Assembly (NCBI RefSeq): GCF_042662625.1
Contig: NZ_JBHSXH010000009.1
Location: 310,001-374,000 of the forward strand
Source: Halopelagius fulvigenes
GTDB taxonomy: Archaea > Halobacteriota > Halobacteria > Halobacteriales > Haloferacaceae
DNA: 64,000 nucleotides
Reading direction: 5' to 3'
A model generated the notes under the pieces. It worked only from the letters and a program-made list of their open reading frames with translations. It was not told the DNA's origin and did no database searches. Positions 15,641 to 24,275 of this stretch are shown here, in pieces. How positions within the stretch are numbered: the stretch's first letter is position 1; each line of letters opens with the position of its first letter. The translations under genes and the position numbers were made by a program.

Positions 15641-15997
15641 CTACCAGTCCACGCTGAGCGTCCCGTCCCCGTGCGGGTCGGGCGCTATCTCCTCGTCCGT
15701 CCGGCGGTCCACGACGTGGATGACGCCGCGGTCCTTCTTCGCGGGGCACACCTCCGCCGCCCGGACGTTCTCCTCCAGTTCGTCCTCGCCGATGAAGTAC
15801 GACTTCGGCTTCGCCAGGTTCGTCGCGAGGTCCATCTCCCAGTTGTCGGCGACTTCCGCGCACCGCCCGGCCGCGAAGCACTTGTTCGCCTCGAAGATGA
15901 TCTTGTAGGGCTTCTCCTCTATCGGTGGCGCGTTCTCGTCGTCGCCGATATCGCTCGGGCGAAGCGGTCCATCCCCGGACCCGTCGGACTCACTCAT
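15641..15997 (-). CDS. Ferredoxin with three cluster cysteines (3Fe-4S-like)
   Basis: 118-residue electron carrier. The cluster motif is Cys40-x5-Cys46 (CFAAGRC) and Cys84-Pro, so the middle Cys of a classical C-x2-C-x2-C ferredoxin is replaced by Ala, as in P450-type 3Fe-4S ferredoxins with a CxxAGxC pattern. The N-terminal 28 residues are acidic and disordered; the DWEM/LAKPKSYF region forms the usual beta core. Redox partner unknown. The ATG at 15997 is the only good start; the gene is alone between tRNA-Leu and cyclophilin. Confidence 0.88.
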   Translation of the reverse strand: MSESDGSGDGPLRPSDIGDDENAPPIEEKPYKIIFEANKCFAAGRCAEVADNWEMDLATNLAKPKSYFIGEDELEENVRAAEVCPAKKDRGVIHVVDRRTDEEIAPDPHGDGTLSVDW

Positions 15998-16102
15998 TAC
16001 GCCGAGCTAGTGCGCCGCCGGCCTTTGCGCTGTCGATTGCGGTCACGAAAAAGAATCGCGAGCGAGGCGATTCCGGTCCCGCCTCCGTTGAGCTTACGAG
16101 TT

Positions 16103-16642
16103 CTACTCCTCGATCTCGACGGATTCGAGGACGACGTCCTTCATCGGCTTGTCGTTGCGGTCCGTCGGGAGGCTACCGATCTCCTCGACGACGTCCATCC
16201 CCTCGATGACCTGCCCGAAGACGGCGTGCTTGCCGTCGAGGTGGGGTTGGGCGTCGAGGGTGATGAAGAACTGCGACCCGTTCGTGTTCGGACCGCGGTT
16301 CGCCATCGACAGTTTGCCCGCCTCGTCGTGGTTGAGTTCGTCGTGGAACTCGTCGTCGAAGGTGTAGCCCGGGCCGCCGCGGCCAGTCCCCTCGGGGTCG
16401 CCGCCCTGAATCATGAAGCCCTCGATGATGCGGTGGAAGACGGTGCCGTCGTACAGCGAGTCCGTCCGCGTTTCGCCCGTCTCCGGGTCGCTCCACTCCT
16501 TCTCGCCCGTCGCGAGGCCGACGAAGTTCTCGACGGTCCGCGGGGTGCGTTGCTCGAACAGTTCGACGACGATGTCGCCGCGGTTCGTCTGGAGCGTCGC
16601 AACCGGATTCTCGGGGTCGTCCATCGCGGATTCGTCTACCAT
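16103..16642 (-). CDS. Cyclophilin-type peptidyl-prolyl cis-trans isomerase
   Basis: 179-residue cytoplasmic PPIase that accelerates proline isomerisation during folding. Family motifs are intact: FHRIIEGFMIQGGDPEGTG (catalytic Arg in FHRII), the MANRGPNTNGSQFFI segment with the active-site Gln-Phe-Phe, and HLDGKHAVFGQV. ATG 16642 is used; ATG 16624 is an alternative. Sequence further upstream in the frame is antisense to the deacylase gene and does not resemble cyclophilin. Divergent from the next gene with about 90 bp between. Confidence 0.93.
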   Translation of the reverse strand: MVDESAMDDPENPVATLQTNRGDIVVELFEQRTPRTVENFVGLATGEKEWSDPETGETRTDSLYDGTVFHRIIEGFMIQGGDPEGTGRGGPGYTFDDEFHDELNHDEAGKLSMANRGPNTNGSQFFITLDAQPHLDGKHAVFGQVIEGMDVVEEIGSLPTDRNDKPMKDVVLESVEIEE

Positions 16643-16730
16643 AGGGGATGGTGGGTCGTCGGGTACAAAAACGGTGCCTTCGAGGGGCGACCCCCGCATG
16701 ATACAAGGCGCGCCCGTCCGAGGTGCGGGT

Positions 16731-17708
16731 ATGCACACGGCCGAGACGCTCACCCTCGCGCGCTTGCCCTCCGGCGTTCCGGTGCAGACGACCGTCCACA
16801 CGTACGGCGGCGCCGCCGACGCCGACGGCCCGACGCTGTACGTGCAGGCCGCCCAACACGGCCGCGAGGTGAACGGGACGGAAGTCCTCCGCCGCCTCCA
16901 CGAACGACTCGACCACGACGCGGTTTCGGGGACGCTCGTGGCGGTTCCCGTGGCCGACCCCCTCACGTTCGACCGCGTCTCCTACACGACGCCGGAGGAA
17001 CTCGACTCGGTCAACTCCAACATGAACCGCGTCTGGCCGGGCGACGCCGACGGGTCGCTCCACGAACGGATGGCGGCGGCCCTCTGGGAGTACGCCGGCG
17101 AGGCCGACGCGATAGTCGATTTACACACCGGCAGTCCCGAGATGCTCACCCACACCGTCTACCTGAAGGGCAGCGACGAGTCCCGACGGCTCGCCGCGGC
17201 GTTCGGCACCGACCTGCTACTGGCGGAGGCCGCCGGCGACGAGGCGGACGCGGAGTGGTCAGAGCGGAACTTCGGCGGCAAACTCCGCGTCGCGGCCACC
17301 CGCGAGGGCATCCCCTCCATCACGCCCGAGTTGGCCCACAGCAAGCAACTCGTCGAACCCGCCATCGAAACCGGCGTCCGCGGGGTGACGAACGTCCTCA
17401 AGGAACTCGACATGCTCTCGGGCGACCCGGAGATGCCCGCGGACCTGCGGACGGCGCGGAACCACCTCGGGCGCGCCACCGCCTCGGATTCGGGGCTGTT
17501 CCACCCCGGCCCCGACACCGTCCTCGGCGAGACGGTGGAGGCGGGCGACCACCTCGGGCGCGTCTACGACCCGACCACGTACGAGGTGCTACAGGAGGTG
17601 ACGGCCGACCGCGCGGGGTTCGTCTACTCCGTCGCGCGCGAGGCGACGGTCACCGCGGGCGAGACGCTCGTCGGTATCGCGCTTCCGCTACGCGACGGCG
17701 TGGAGTGA
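16731..17708 (+). CDS. Succinylglutamate desuccinylase / aspartoacylase family zinc hydrolase
   Basis: 325-residue M14-like zinc amidohydrolase. The metal motif His-x2-Glu is seen in AAQHGREVNG and the third ligand in the DLHTGS segment; SVNSNMNRVWPG and the C-terminal beta barrel (VEAGDHLGRVYDPTT, then GFVYSVAREATVTAGETL) are typical of the AstE/AspA family. Natural substrate is not predictable from sequence. Start ATG 16731 is preferred because a GAGGTG ribosome-binding site lies just upstream; ATG 16698 is an alternative. Convergent with the AKR gene. Confidence 0.88.
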   Translation: MHTAETLTLARLPSGVPVQTTVHTYGGAADADGPTLYVQAAQHGREVNGTEVLRRLHERLDHDAVSGTLVAVPVADPLTFDRVSYTTPEELDSVNSNMNRVWPGDADGSLHERMAAALWEYAGEADAIVDLHTGSPEMLTHTVYLKGSDESRRLAAAFGTDLLLAEAAGDEADAEWSERNFGGKLRVAATREGIPSITPELAHSKQLVEPAIETGVRGVTNVLKELDMLSGDPEMPADLRTARNHLGRATASDSGLFHPGPDTVLGETVEAGDHLGRVYDPTTYEVLQEVTADRAGFVYSVAREATVTAGETLVGIALPLRDGVE

Positions 17709-17735
17709 CGCCGCCGCCCGTCTCCGAGGAGGCCC

Positions 17736-18713
17736 TCACACGTCGCCGATGTCCCGGTTCCAGACGGGCGTTATCGGCTCCTCTAACCGCTCCATCTCCT
17801 CGTCGGTGAGGTCCACGTCGAGTGCGCCGACGTCGTCTTCGAGGTGTTCGACCGTCCGCGGACCGACGATGGGCGCGTCCACGAGTTCCTTGCGCAGTAA
17901 CCACGCCAGAGACACCTGCGCCGCCGTCGCGTCCTTCTCCTCGGCGAGTTCCTCGACCACGTCGAGCACCGCCCAGTTCTCGTCGGTGAACCGGTTCTCC
18001 GTGTACTCGTCCGTCGCAGCCCGGCCCTCGTCGGGGTCCTCCCCGCGTTCGTACTTCCCCGTGAGGAACCCGCCGGCGAGGGGCGACCACGGAATCACGC
18101 CGAGGTTCTGGTCCGCACAGAGGGGGAGGACGTTCGCCTCCTCGTGGCGGTCCACGAGGTTGTACTCGCACTGCATCGAGACGAACCGCTCGTAGTTGTT
18201 CACGTCGGCCTCGTGCAGCGCTTTCATCAGCTTCCACGCGGGCATCGTACTCGCGCCGACGTAGCGGACGACCCCCTCCTCGACGAGGCGGTCCAACGCC
18301 GAGAGCGTCTCCTCGATGGGGACGTTCTCGTCCCAGCGGTGGATCTGGTAGAGGTCGATGTAGTCGGTGTCGAGGCGCTCTAAACTCGCGTGCGCTTGGT
18401 CGAGGACGTGCTTCCGGGAGAGGCCGCCTCCGTTCGGCCCCTCGCGCATCGGGAAGTACACCTTCGTCGCGAGGACGAGTTCCTCCCTGTCGCGTTCGGC
18501 GACGGCCGCGCCGAGAATCTCCTCGCTCTCGCCGCCCGAGTAGGCGTTCGCCGTGTCGAAGAAGTTGATTCCGAGTTCCAACGCCCTGTCGAGGACCTCC
18601 TGTGCCTCCTCTCGGTCGTGGAGCATCCACGGCTGTTCGGTTCCGAAGTTCAGACAGCCCATGCACAGCCGAGACACTTCTAGTCCCGTGTTCCCGAGGT
18701 TCGTGTACTCCAT
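17736..18713 (-). CDS. Aldo/keto reductase
   Basis: 325-residue NADPH-dependent (alpha/beta)8 oxidoreductase. The catalytic tetrad is visible: Asp and Tyr in FFDTANAYSGGESEE, Lys in VLATKVYF, His in LYQIHRWD. It is the long, YajO/Tas-like type with an extended loop (WSPLAGGFLTGKYERGED). Substrate unknown; aldehyde detoxification is a common role of such enzymes. One of three AKR genes in this window, each from a different subgroup. Confidence 0.92.
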   Translation of the reverse strand: MEYTNLGNTGLEVSRLCMGCLNFGTEQPWMLHDREEAQEVLDRALELGINFFDTANAYSGGESEEILGAAVAERDREELVLATKVYFPMREGPNGGGLSRKHVLDQAHASLERLDTDYIDLYQIHRWDENVPIEETLSALDRLVEEGVVRYVGASTMPAWKLMKALHEADVNNYERFVSMQCEYNLVDRHEEANVLPLCADQNLGVIPWSPLAGGFLTGKYERGEDPDEGRAATDEYTENRFTDENWAVLDVVEELAEEKDATAAQVSLAWLLRKELVDAPIVGPRTVEHLEDDVGALDVDLTDEEMERLEEPITPVWNRDIGDV

Positions 18714-18815
18714 CCCCGACGAACTCGCTCCGCAGGCGGTTGACTGCTTCGGCGGGGAGGCGACAGGTCCGAATTCGAAACTGCGACGAAAGAGAGAGGG
18801 TTTCCGGGGCGTCGC

Positions 18816-19889
18816 TCAGAACGCGCGCAGGTCTTCGAGGACCGCCTCGGCGTCGCCACTCTCGATGGCGTCGCGGGCCACCTCCAGACCCTCGTCGATG
18901 CTGTCGGCGTCCTCGCGAGCGTAGATGCGCAGAGCGGCGTTGAGGGCGACGGCGTCGGCGAAGCGGTCGTCGCGTTCGCCGGCGAGGACAGCTTCCGTGA
19001 TTTCGGCGGAGTCGCCCGCCACGTCGTCCTCGCTCACGCCTAAGTCGTCGTACTCGAAGTCCATGCCGTACTCGGCCGTCTCTATCTCGAAGTCGTCGAA
19101 CTCGCCGTCGGTCCACTCGGCCACCTTCGTGTACCCCGGCCGGATGTCGTCGTACCCCTCCATGCCTTGGAACATGAGGACGCGGCGCAGGTCGTGGTGT
19201 TCGGACCGCTCGAAGGTGTCTACCATCTTCTTCGCGAACGTGAGGTGGTAGAATGACCCGAGGTGGACGTCGGCGTCGGCGGGGTTCGCGATGGTCTCAA
19301 TGGTGTTGAAGAACGTGCGGACGCCCATCCGGTCGCGGCGGTCCCACAGGTCGTCCACGACGGGGTTGAACGCGGGTTGGTAGTAGAAGCCGAATCCGGT
19401 CTCGTCCACCATGTCGGCGCTCTCCTCGGGTTCCAGTTCTGTCCGGACGCCGAGTTCGTCGAGGACGTGCTTGTAGGCGTCCCGCTTCTGCGTCGGCACC
19501 CGGTCGCCGGAGTGGACGACGACGGGCGTGCCCGCGGCGGCGGCGACGATGCCCGCGGCCGCGCCGAGAATCGCCGTCTTCCCCTTGCCGTCGTAGTTCG
19601 CGCCGCAGTCGACCGGGTCGGCGTCGGGTTCCGCGTACTCGACGTGCTCGCACATCACGTCGGCGTACGCCGCGAGTTCCTCGGCGTTGTTGTGCTTCCA
19701 GCGGTTCGCGAGCCAGAAGGCTCCGAGGGTGGTCGGGTCAGGTTCGCCCGCGAAGATGCGCCGAATCGCGTCCTGCGCCTGTTCGCGCGTCATGTCCTCC
19801 GCGGACTTGGTCCCGGAGCCGACCACTTCGGTCATGAGACGCTTCAGCGGCCACTCCCCGAACTCGTCCGTCTCGGACGCTTGAGCCAT
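18816..19889 (-). CDS. Anthranilate phosphoribosyltransferase-like protein (TrpD family, divergent)
   Basis: 357-residue glycosyltransferase-family-3 fold protein. The N-terminal helical domain (FAGEPDPTTLGAFWLANRWK) matches TrpD-like proteins. The canonical GTGGD pyrophosphate loop is altered to YDGKGKT and the KHGNR-type loop to VHSGDRVPTQKR, so it belongs to the TrpD2/YbiB-like side and probably does not make tryptophan precursor. YHLTFAKKMVDTFE and a conserved MFQGMEGYDD follow. No trp genes are nearby. Divergent from the siroheme decarboxylase gene. Ligand and reaction unknown. Confidence 0.8.
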   Translation of the reverse strand: MAQASETDEFGEWPLKRLMTEVVGSGTKSAEDMTREQAQDAIRRIFAGEPDPTTLGAFWLANRWKHNNAEELAAYADVMCEHVEYAEPDADPVDCGANYDGKGKTAILGAAAGIVAAAAGTPVVVHSGDRVPTQKRDAYKHVLDELGVRTELEPEESADMVDETGFGFYYQPAFNPVVDDLWDRRDRMGVRTFFNTIETIANPADADVHLGSFYHLTFAKKMVDTFERSEHHDLRRVLMFQGMEGYDDIRPGYTKVAEWTDGEFDDFEIETAEYGMDFEYDDLGVSEDDVAGDSAEITEAVLAGERDDRFADAVALNAALRIYAREDADSIDEGLEVARDAIESGDAEAVLEDLRAF

Positions 19890-20028
19890 GTTTGAACGTT
19901 GGTCTGCCCCGACAAAAGTAGTCCGTTCGAGGGTCGGAATCCGCCGGTCGAACTACTCGCGCGGGGGCCGTCAGATCGCGCCGTCGTAACCCGAAACCTG
20001 TACGTTCGCTCGCTCCTACGTCTACGCA

Positions 20029-21081
20029 ATGAGCGCACTGGAGGGCGATTGGCGCGCGAGACTGGACGACGTCGATGCCGCCCTCATCGACGAGTACCAG
20101 AGCGGATTCCCGATAGAACCGCGGCCGTTCCGGACGGTGGGGGAGGAACTGGGCGTCCCGGAGTCCGAGGTGGTCGAACGGGTGCGGCGACTGCGAGAGC
20201 GGAAGGTGTTCCGGCGGTTCGGCGCGGTGCTGAACCCGCCGGTCATCGGGAGTTCGACGCTCGCGGCCGTCAGCGCGCCCGAGTCGCGGTTCGCGGAGGT
20301 GGCCGAGGTGGTAAACGGCTACCGGCAGGTGAACCACAACTACCGCCGGGACCACGAGTGGAACATGTGGTTCGTCGTCACCGCCGCCTCGCGGGACCGC
20401 CGCGACGAGATTCTCGCGGAAATCGAGGAGCGAACCGGCTGTACGGTACTGAACCTGCCGATGCTCACGGACTACTACATCGACTTGGAGTTTCCCGTCG
20501 TGAACCGGGACCGCTTCGCCCGCGAGAGCCTCGAAGCGACGGACGTCTCCGCGACGCGCATCTCCGAGGAGGCGACCGGCGACCTCTCGACGCTCGAAGC
20601 CGACCTCCTCGTCGAGATTCAGGACGGCTTTCCGCTCTCGCCGACGCCGTACGCGGACGTGGCCGAGGCCGTGGGCGCGGACGTGGACGACGTCGTTTCG
20701 GCCATCTCCCGCCTCCTCGACGACGGGTGCATCAAGCGAATCGGCTGCGTCGTCAACCACGTCGTCACCGGCTTCGACTCGAACTGCATGGTCGTCTGGG
20801 ACGTGCCGGACGACGAACTCGACGCTCGCGGCGAGGCCGCCGGTCGGCTTCCGTACGTGACGCTCTGTTACCACCGGCCGCGCCGGGAGGACCTCGACTG
20901 GGACTACAACCTCTTTACGATGATTCACGGCCGCGAGGCGGACGCGGTGGACGAGAAGATAGACGAACTCGCCGCCGACCACCTGCCGTTCGACCACGAA
21001 CGCCTCTACTCGACGGAGACGCTGAAACAGACCGGCGCGCAGTACGAGGAGTTGGTGAGTTCGGCGGAGCGAGACGGATAG
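20029..21081 (+). CDS. Siroheme decarboxylase, fused two-domain (AhbA/AhbB type)
   Basis: 350-residue protein with two copies of an Lrp-like helix-turn-helix plus alpha/beta domain, as in AhbA and AhbB, which form a complex converting siroheme to 12,18-didecarboxysiroheme in the alternative heme pathway. Half 1 (residues 10-165) and half 2 (175-345) both contain the signature (V/I)xRR/RIG followed by NHNYRRDHEWNMWF or VTLCYHRPRREDLDW, holding the His and Arg residues seen in Ahb active sites. Fusion means the heterodimer is made as one chain. Resemblance to Lrp/AsnC regulators could cause mis-annotation. Start ATG 20029. Confidence 0.85.
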   Translation: MSALEGDWRARLDDVDAALIDEYQSGFPIEPRPFRTVGEELGVPESEVVERVRRLRERKVFRRFGAVLNPPVIGSSTLAAVSAPESRFAEVAEVVNGYRQVNHNYRRDHEWNMWFVVTAASRDRRDEILAEIEERTGCTVLNLPMLTDYYIDLEFPVVNRDRFARESLEATDVSATRISEEATGDLSTLEADLLVEIQDGFPLSPTPYADVAEAVGADVDDVVSAISRLLDDGCIKRIGCVVNHVVTGFDSNCMVVWDVPDDELDARGEAAGRLPYVTLCYHRPRREDLDWDYNLFTMIHGREADAVDEKIDELAADHLPFDHERLYSTETLKQTGAQYEELVSSAERDG

Positions 21082-21091
21082 CCGAACGCCG

Positions 21092-21418
21092 CTACGTTCC
21101 CTCTCTGTTCCCCTCTATCAGAACCAGCAACGCCACCGCACAGACGAGAGCGCTGACGAACACCGCGCTCCCCGCCGCGCTATCGGTAAACGGGTGAGAA
21201 TCGAGGAAGTAGTGGAACCAAAAGAGGTTGGCAAGCGGCGTTCCGTCGGTGCTGGTGACGCCGGGAATCACCTGTCCGACGTCGGGGACGATCGCCCAGA
21301 GTCCGCTCACGATGGCGATGGCCCCGTCTTGGTGGGTCCTCCGGTGGAGGCCTGTGACCAGAAGCAGGGCGAGGGCTCCCGCCGCGCCGACCGCGAAGTG
21401 GCCGATTCCTAGAGACAC
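21092..21418 (-). CDS. Small membrane protein, DUF457-like fragmentary motifs
   Basis: 108-residue hydrophobic protein with three or four predicted helices (FAVGAAGALALLLVTGL, IAIVSGLWAIVPDVGQVI, AVFVSALVCAVALLVLI). The order His, then SGLWAIVPDVG, then a HYFLDSHPFTD segment recalls the YdjM-like proteins at 1.4-2.7 kb, but it is only about half their length. Function unknown. It is convergent with the siroheme decarboxylase gene, 10 bp apart. Confidence 0.65.
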   Translation of the reverse strand: MSLGIGHFAVGAAGALALLLVTGLHRRTHQDGAIAIVSGLWAIVPDVGQVIPGVTSTDGTPLANLFWFHYFLDSHPFTDSAAGSAVFVSALVCAVALLVLIEGNREGT

Positions 21419-21516
21419 GAGAGAACGTGCACGGTAGACGCCCGTATATCGTTCGGCAGAGGCGTCCGCGTCGGCGACCGTCGGATCGGAGTGGTGCTAC
21501 TCGCCGCCGCGCGCCG

Positions 21517-22293
21517 TCATCTGGAGAACGGGCCGACGCGGGCGAGCGTTCGCGCGGCCTGCACGGCGCCCGTCTTCGCCAGCGACCCGCTCTTGATCGC
21601 GCCTAACTTCGCGTAGTAGCCGCTCTTCCGAAACGCCGCGCCGCCGTAGTGGCGAGTGCTCGTCGGAATCGGGGTCCGCCGCCCCTCGACGCGCGTCGTC
21701 CCGTGGTAGATGGCGTCGAGGACGTCCTTGGCGGTGAGCGTCGCGCGGGTCACGTCGGGCACGTCTATCTCGGTGTAGGCGCGGCCGACGTATCCGACCT
21801 TGTGCGCGTCGCTGCCGGCGACGCCGGGGTAGCCGTAATCGCGGGCGAACCGGCGCGCGCGGCGGTTCTTCCACCCGGTGAACAGCCACGAGTTGTACAC
21901 CTCGATGGCGTCGGCGTCGGTCAGTTGGCTCTTGCGGACGCCGTGGCGACTCCGCTGGAACGGGTGCGGGACGATGGCGACGCCGCCGCGGTCGCGAATC
22001 CACTCGACGGTGTCGCCGAGGGGTTCGCGGCGCGGCGGCATCGACTCGACGCCGAGGGCGAGGAGGTGCCCGTCGGCCGTCGAGACTTCCACCCCGGGGA
22101 TGCCGACGAGTCCGTACATGGGGGCGAGTTCCGCGGCCCGAATCGACTCGTGGATGACGTCGTGGTCCGTGATGACGACGGCGTCGAGGCCGATTTCGGC
22201 CGCCTGCTCGAGAATCAACTCCACGGGGTCCGAGCCGTCGTACGACGCATCCGAGTGGACGTGTGGGTCGATTCGAACGGTGAGGGCAGGCAC
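21517..22293 (-). CDS. PHP-domain metal-dependent phosphoesterase
   Basis: 258-residue PHP-fold protein. All four metal motifs are seen: DPHVHSDASYDG near residue 9, ITDHD at about 42, a VPHPF motif around 109, and AGSDAH at about 159. PHP proteins hydrolyse phosphodiesters or phosphomonoesters (for example histidinol-phosphate phosphatase and 3'-5' oligonucleotide phosphatase members). The basic C-terminal 40 residues, rich in Lys/Arg/Ser, could contact nucleic acid or membrane. Substrate unknown. Divergent from the Rieske gene. Confidence 0.85.
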   Translation of the reverse strand: MPALTVRIDPHVHSDASYDGSDPVELILEQAAEIGLDAVVITDHDVIHESIRAAELAPMYGLVGIPGVEVSTADGHLLALGVESMPPRREPLGDTVEWIRDRGGVAIVPHPFQRSRHGVRKSQLTDADAIEVYNSWLFTGWKNRRARRFARDYGYPGVAGSDAHKVGYVGRAYTEIDVPDVTRATLTAKDVLDAIYHGTTRVEGRRTPIPTSTRHYGGAAFRKSGYYAKLGAIKSGSLAKTGAVQAARTLARVGPFSR

Positions 22294-22499
22294 GACAGAC
22301 TGTTCGCTCTCCTCGAATAAAAGCTATCGGCAGACGGGTGTCAGCCCACCGCACGCCGCCGTTACGTATCGAGACCGTCCCTCACTCCCTCTCGAAGCCC
22401 GTCTCCGGGTAACCTCCGCAGCGCGCCGAGACGTGTCACCGACGCTACGTATACTCGCTTCAGCGAACGCTTACGGTGCGTGGCACGGTTACTCATCGC

Positions 22500-24260
22500 A
22501 TGGCATCCGAACCGCAGGGCGACTTCGTGCGCGCGTGCGCCCTCGACGAACTGAAGGAGGAGGGTCGAACGCTCGTCACCGGACGGGGGACGCCGCTCGC
22601 CGTCTTCTACCACGAGGACGAGGTGTTCGCGACCGACAACCGGTGTCCGCACATGGGCTTTCCGCTGACCGACGGCAGCGTCGAAGACGGCGTCCTCACC
22701 TGCCACTGGCACCACGCCCGCTTCGAACTCTCCTGCGGCGACACCTTCGACCCGTGGGCGGACGACGTGCGGACGTACCCGGTCGAGGTGCGCGACGGCG
22801 ACGTGTACGTGAACCCGGACCCCGAACGCGACGAACCGCCCGCGGAGCGGTGGGCGGCGCGCTTGGAGGACGGCCTCGAACGGAACCTCCGACTCGTCGT
22901 CGCCAAGTCGGTACTCGGCCTCGCGGACGCGGGCGTCCCGTCCGCGGAGGTGGTCGAGACGGGCGTCCGGTTCGGCGCGCGGTACAGAGAGGCGGGGTGG
23001 GGGCCGGGACTGACCGTCCTGACCGCGATGGCGAACGTCCTCCCGCACCTCCGCGAGGAGGACCGAACGCGCGCGCTGTATCAGGGTCTCGCGGAGGTGG
23101 CGAACGACTGCGCGGACGAACCGCCGCGGTTCGACCAGGAGGCGTTCGGCGCGCGCGACGTGCCGTACGACCGGTTGAAGTCGTGGTTCCGCGAGAACGT
23201 CGAGGTGCGCGACGCCGACGGCGCGGAACGCGTCCTCCGGACGGCGATAGCGAACGACTGCTCGGACGCGCGGGTGGCCGAGATGCTGGCCGCGGCGGCG
23301 ACCGACCACCGCTACCTGAACGCCGGTCACACGCTCGATTTCGTCAACAAGGCGTTCGAAGCCCTCGATACGGTCGGGCGGGACCGCGCGGAGGCGGTCC
23401 TCCCGACTCTGGTTCGGGGGTTGGCGACGGCGGCCCGCGCCGAGGAACGGTCCTCGTGGCGGCAACCCGTGGACCTCGCGTCGATGCTGGAGGGGACGTT
23501 CGACGGGTTGGACGAACTCGTCGCGGCGGGCGAGTCGAAGTCGTGGACCGCCCCCGAGGGGTTCACCGAGACGCTCCTCGCGGACGACCCCGAGACGGTG
23601 TTCTCGGCGCTCACGTCGGCGATAGCCGAGGGCGCGACGGTGGAGGAACTCGCGGGCGAAGTCGCCTACGCCGCCGGGACGCACGTCGCCCGGTTCGGCA
23701 CCGTCAACGAGTTCTCTGATTGGAACACCGTCCACCACACGTTCACCTACGCCAACGCTGTCCACCGGTTGGCGCGGCGGACGGGGGCGACGGAACTCTA
23801 CCGCGGCGTGTTCGACGCGGCGACGAACGTCTACCTCGACCGCTTCCTGAACACGCCGCCCGCGCCGGTGCCGGACCGGCCCGGCGGAGACGCCGACGGC
23901 GAGGGAGACGCCGAGACGCACCTCGACGGACTCCTCGCCGCGTTCGACGCGGAGGGGCGGGTGGACGCCGCGGGGCGGCACGCCGCGCACTTCTTAGACC
24001 GCGGCGGCGACCCGGCGCGACTCCGCGAACGACTCGGGCGGGGGCTCCTCCGCGAAGACGCCGGGTTCCACACGTTTCAGGCCCTCGAAGCCGGGTTCTC
24101 GCAGATAGACGTGCGGGACGACCCGGAGGAGATTCGGACGCTGTTCGTCGCCGTCGCGCGGTACCTCGCCGCTCACTTCCCGACGCGGCGCGAACGGGAG
24201 CAGACGTTCACCATCGCCGCGCGCCTCCACCGCGGCGAGCGAATACACGAGGCGGAGTGA
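22500..24260 (+). CDS. Rieske 2Fe-2S protein with long helical C-terminal region
   Basis: 586-residue protein. Residues 8-100 are a Rieske domain with Cys49-x-His51 (CPHMG) and Cys68-x2-His71 (CHWHH), so a 2Fe-2S cluster is expected. The remaining 480 residues are predicted mostly helical and contain several His/Tyr/Asp-rich helices (for example WNTVHHTFTYANAVHRL at 400-420) that might bind another metal or haem. No signal peptide. It is followed, convergently, by a flavin oxidoreductase. I do not recognise the C-terminal domain as a known oxygenase fold; electron-transfer or oxygenase role is inference. Start ATG 22500. Confidence 0.82.
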   Translation: MASEPQGDFVRACALDELKEEGRTLVTGRGTPLAVFYHEDEVFATDNRCPHMGFPLTDGSVEDGVLTCHWHHARFELSCGDTFDPWADDVRTYPVEVRDGDVYVNPDPERDEPPAERWAARLEDGLERNLRLVVAKSVLGLADAGVPSAEVVETGVRFGARYREAGWGPGLTVLTAMANVLPHLREEDRTRALYQGLAEVANDCADEPPRFDQEAFGARDVPYDRLKSWFRENVEVRDADGAERVLRTAIANDCSDARVAEMLAAAATDHRYLNAGHTLDFVNKAFEALDTVGRDRAEAVLPTLVRGLATAARAEERSSWRQPVDLASMLEGTFDGLDELVAAGESKSWTAPEGFTETLLADDPETVFSALTSAIAEGATVEELAGEVAYAAGTHVARFGTVNEFSDWNTVHHTFTYANAVHRLARRTGATELYRGVFDAATNVYLDRFLNTPPAPVPDRPGGDADGEGDAETHLDGLLAAFDAEGRVDAAGRHAAHFLDRGGDPARLRERLGRGLLREDAGFHTFQALEAGFSQIDVRDDPEEIRTLFVAVARYLAAHFPTRREREQTFTIAARLHRGERIHEAE

Positions 24261-24275
24261 CCGCGGGGACGCGTC

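Noticed and set aside
22362..23990. Long minus-strand open frame antisense to the Rieske gene
   Set aside because: Biased composition and complete overlap with a gene carrying an intact Rieske motif.
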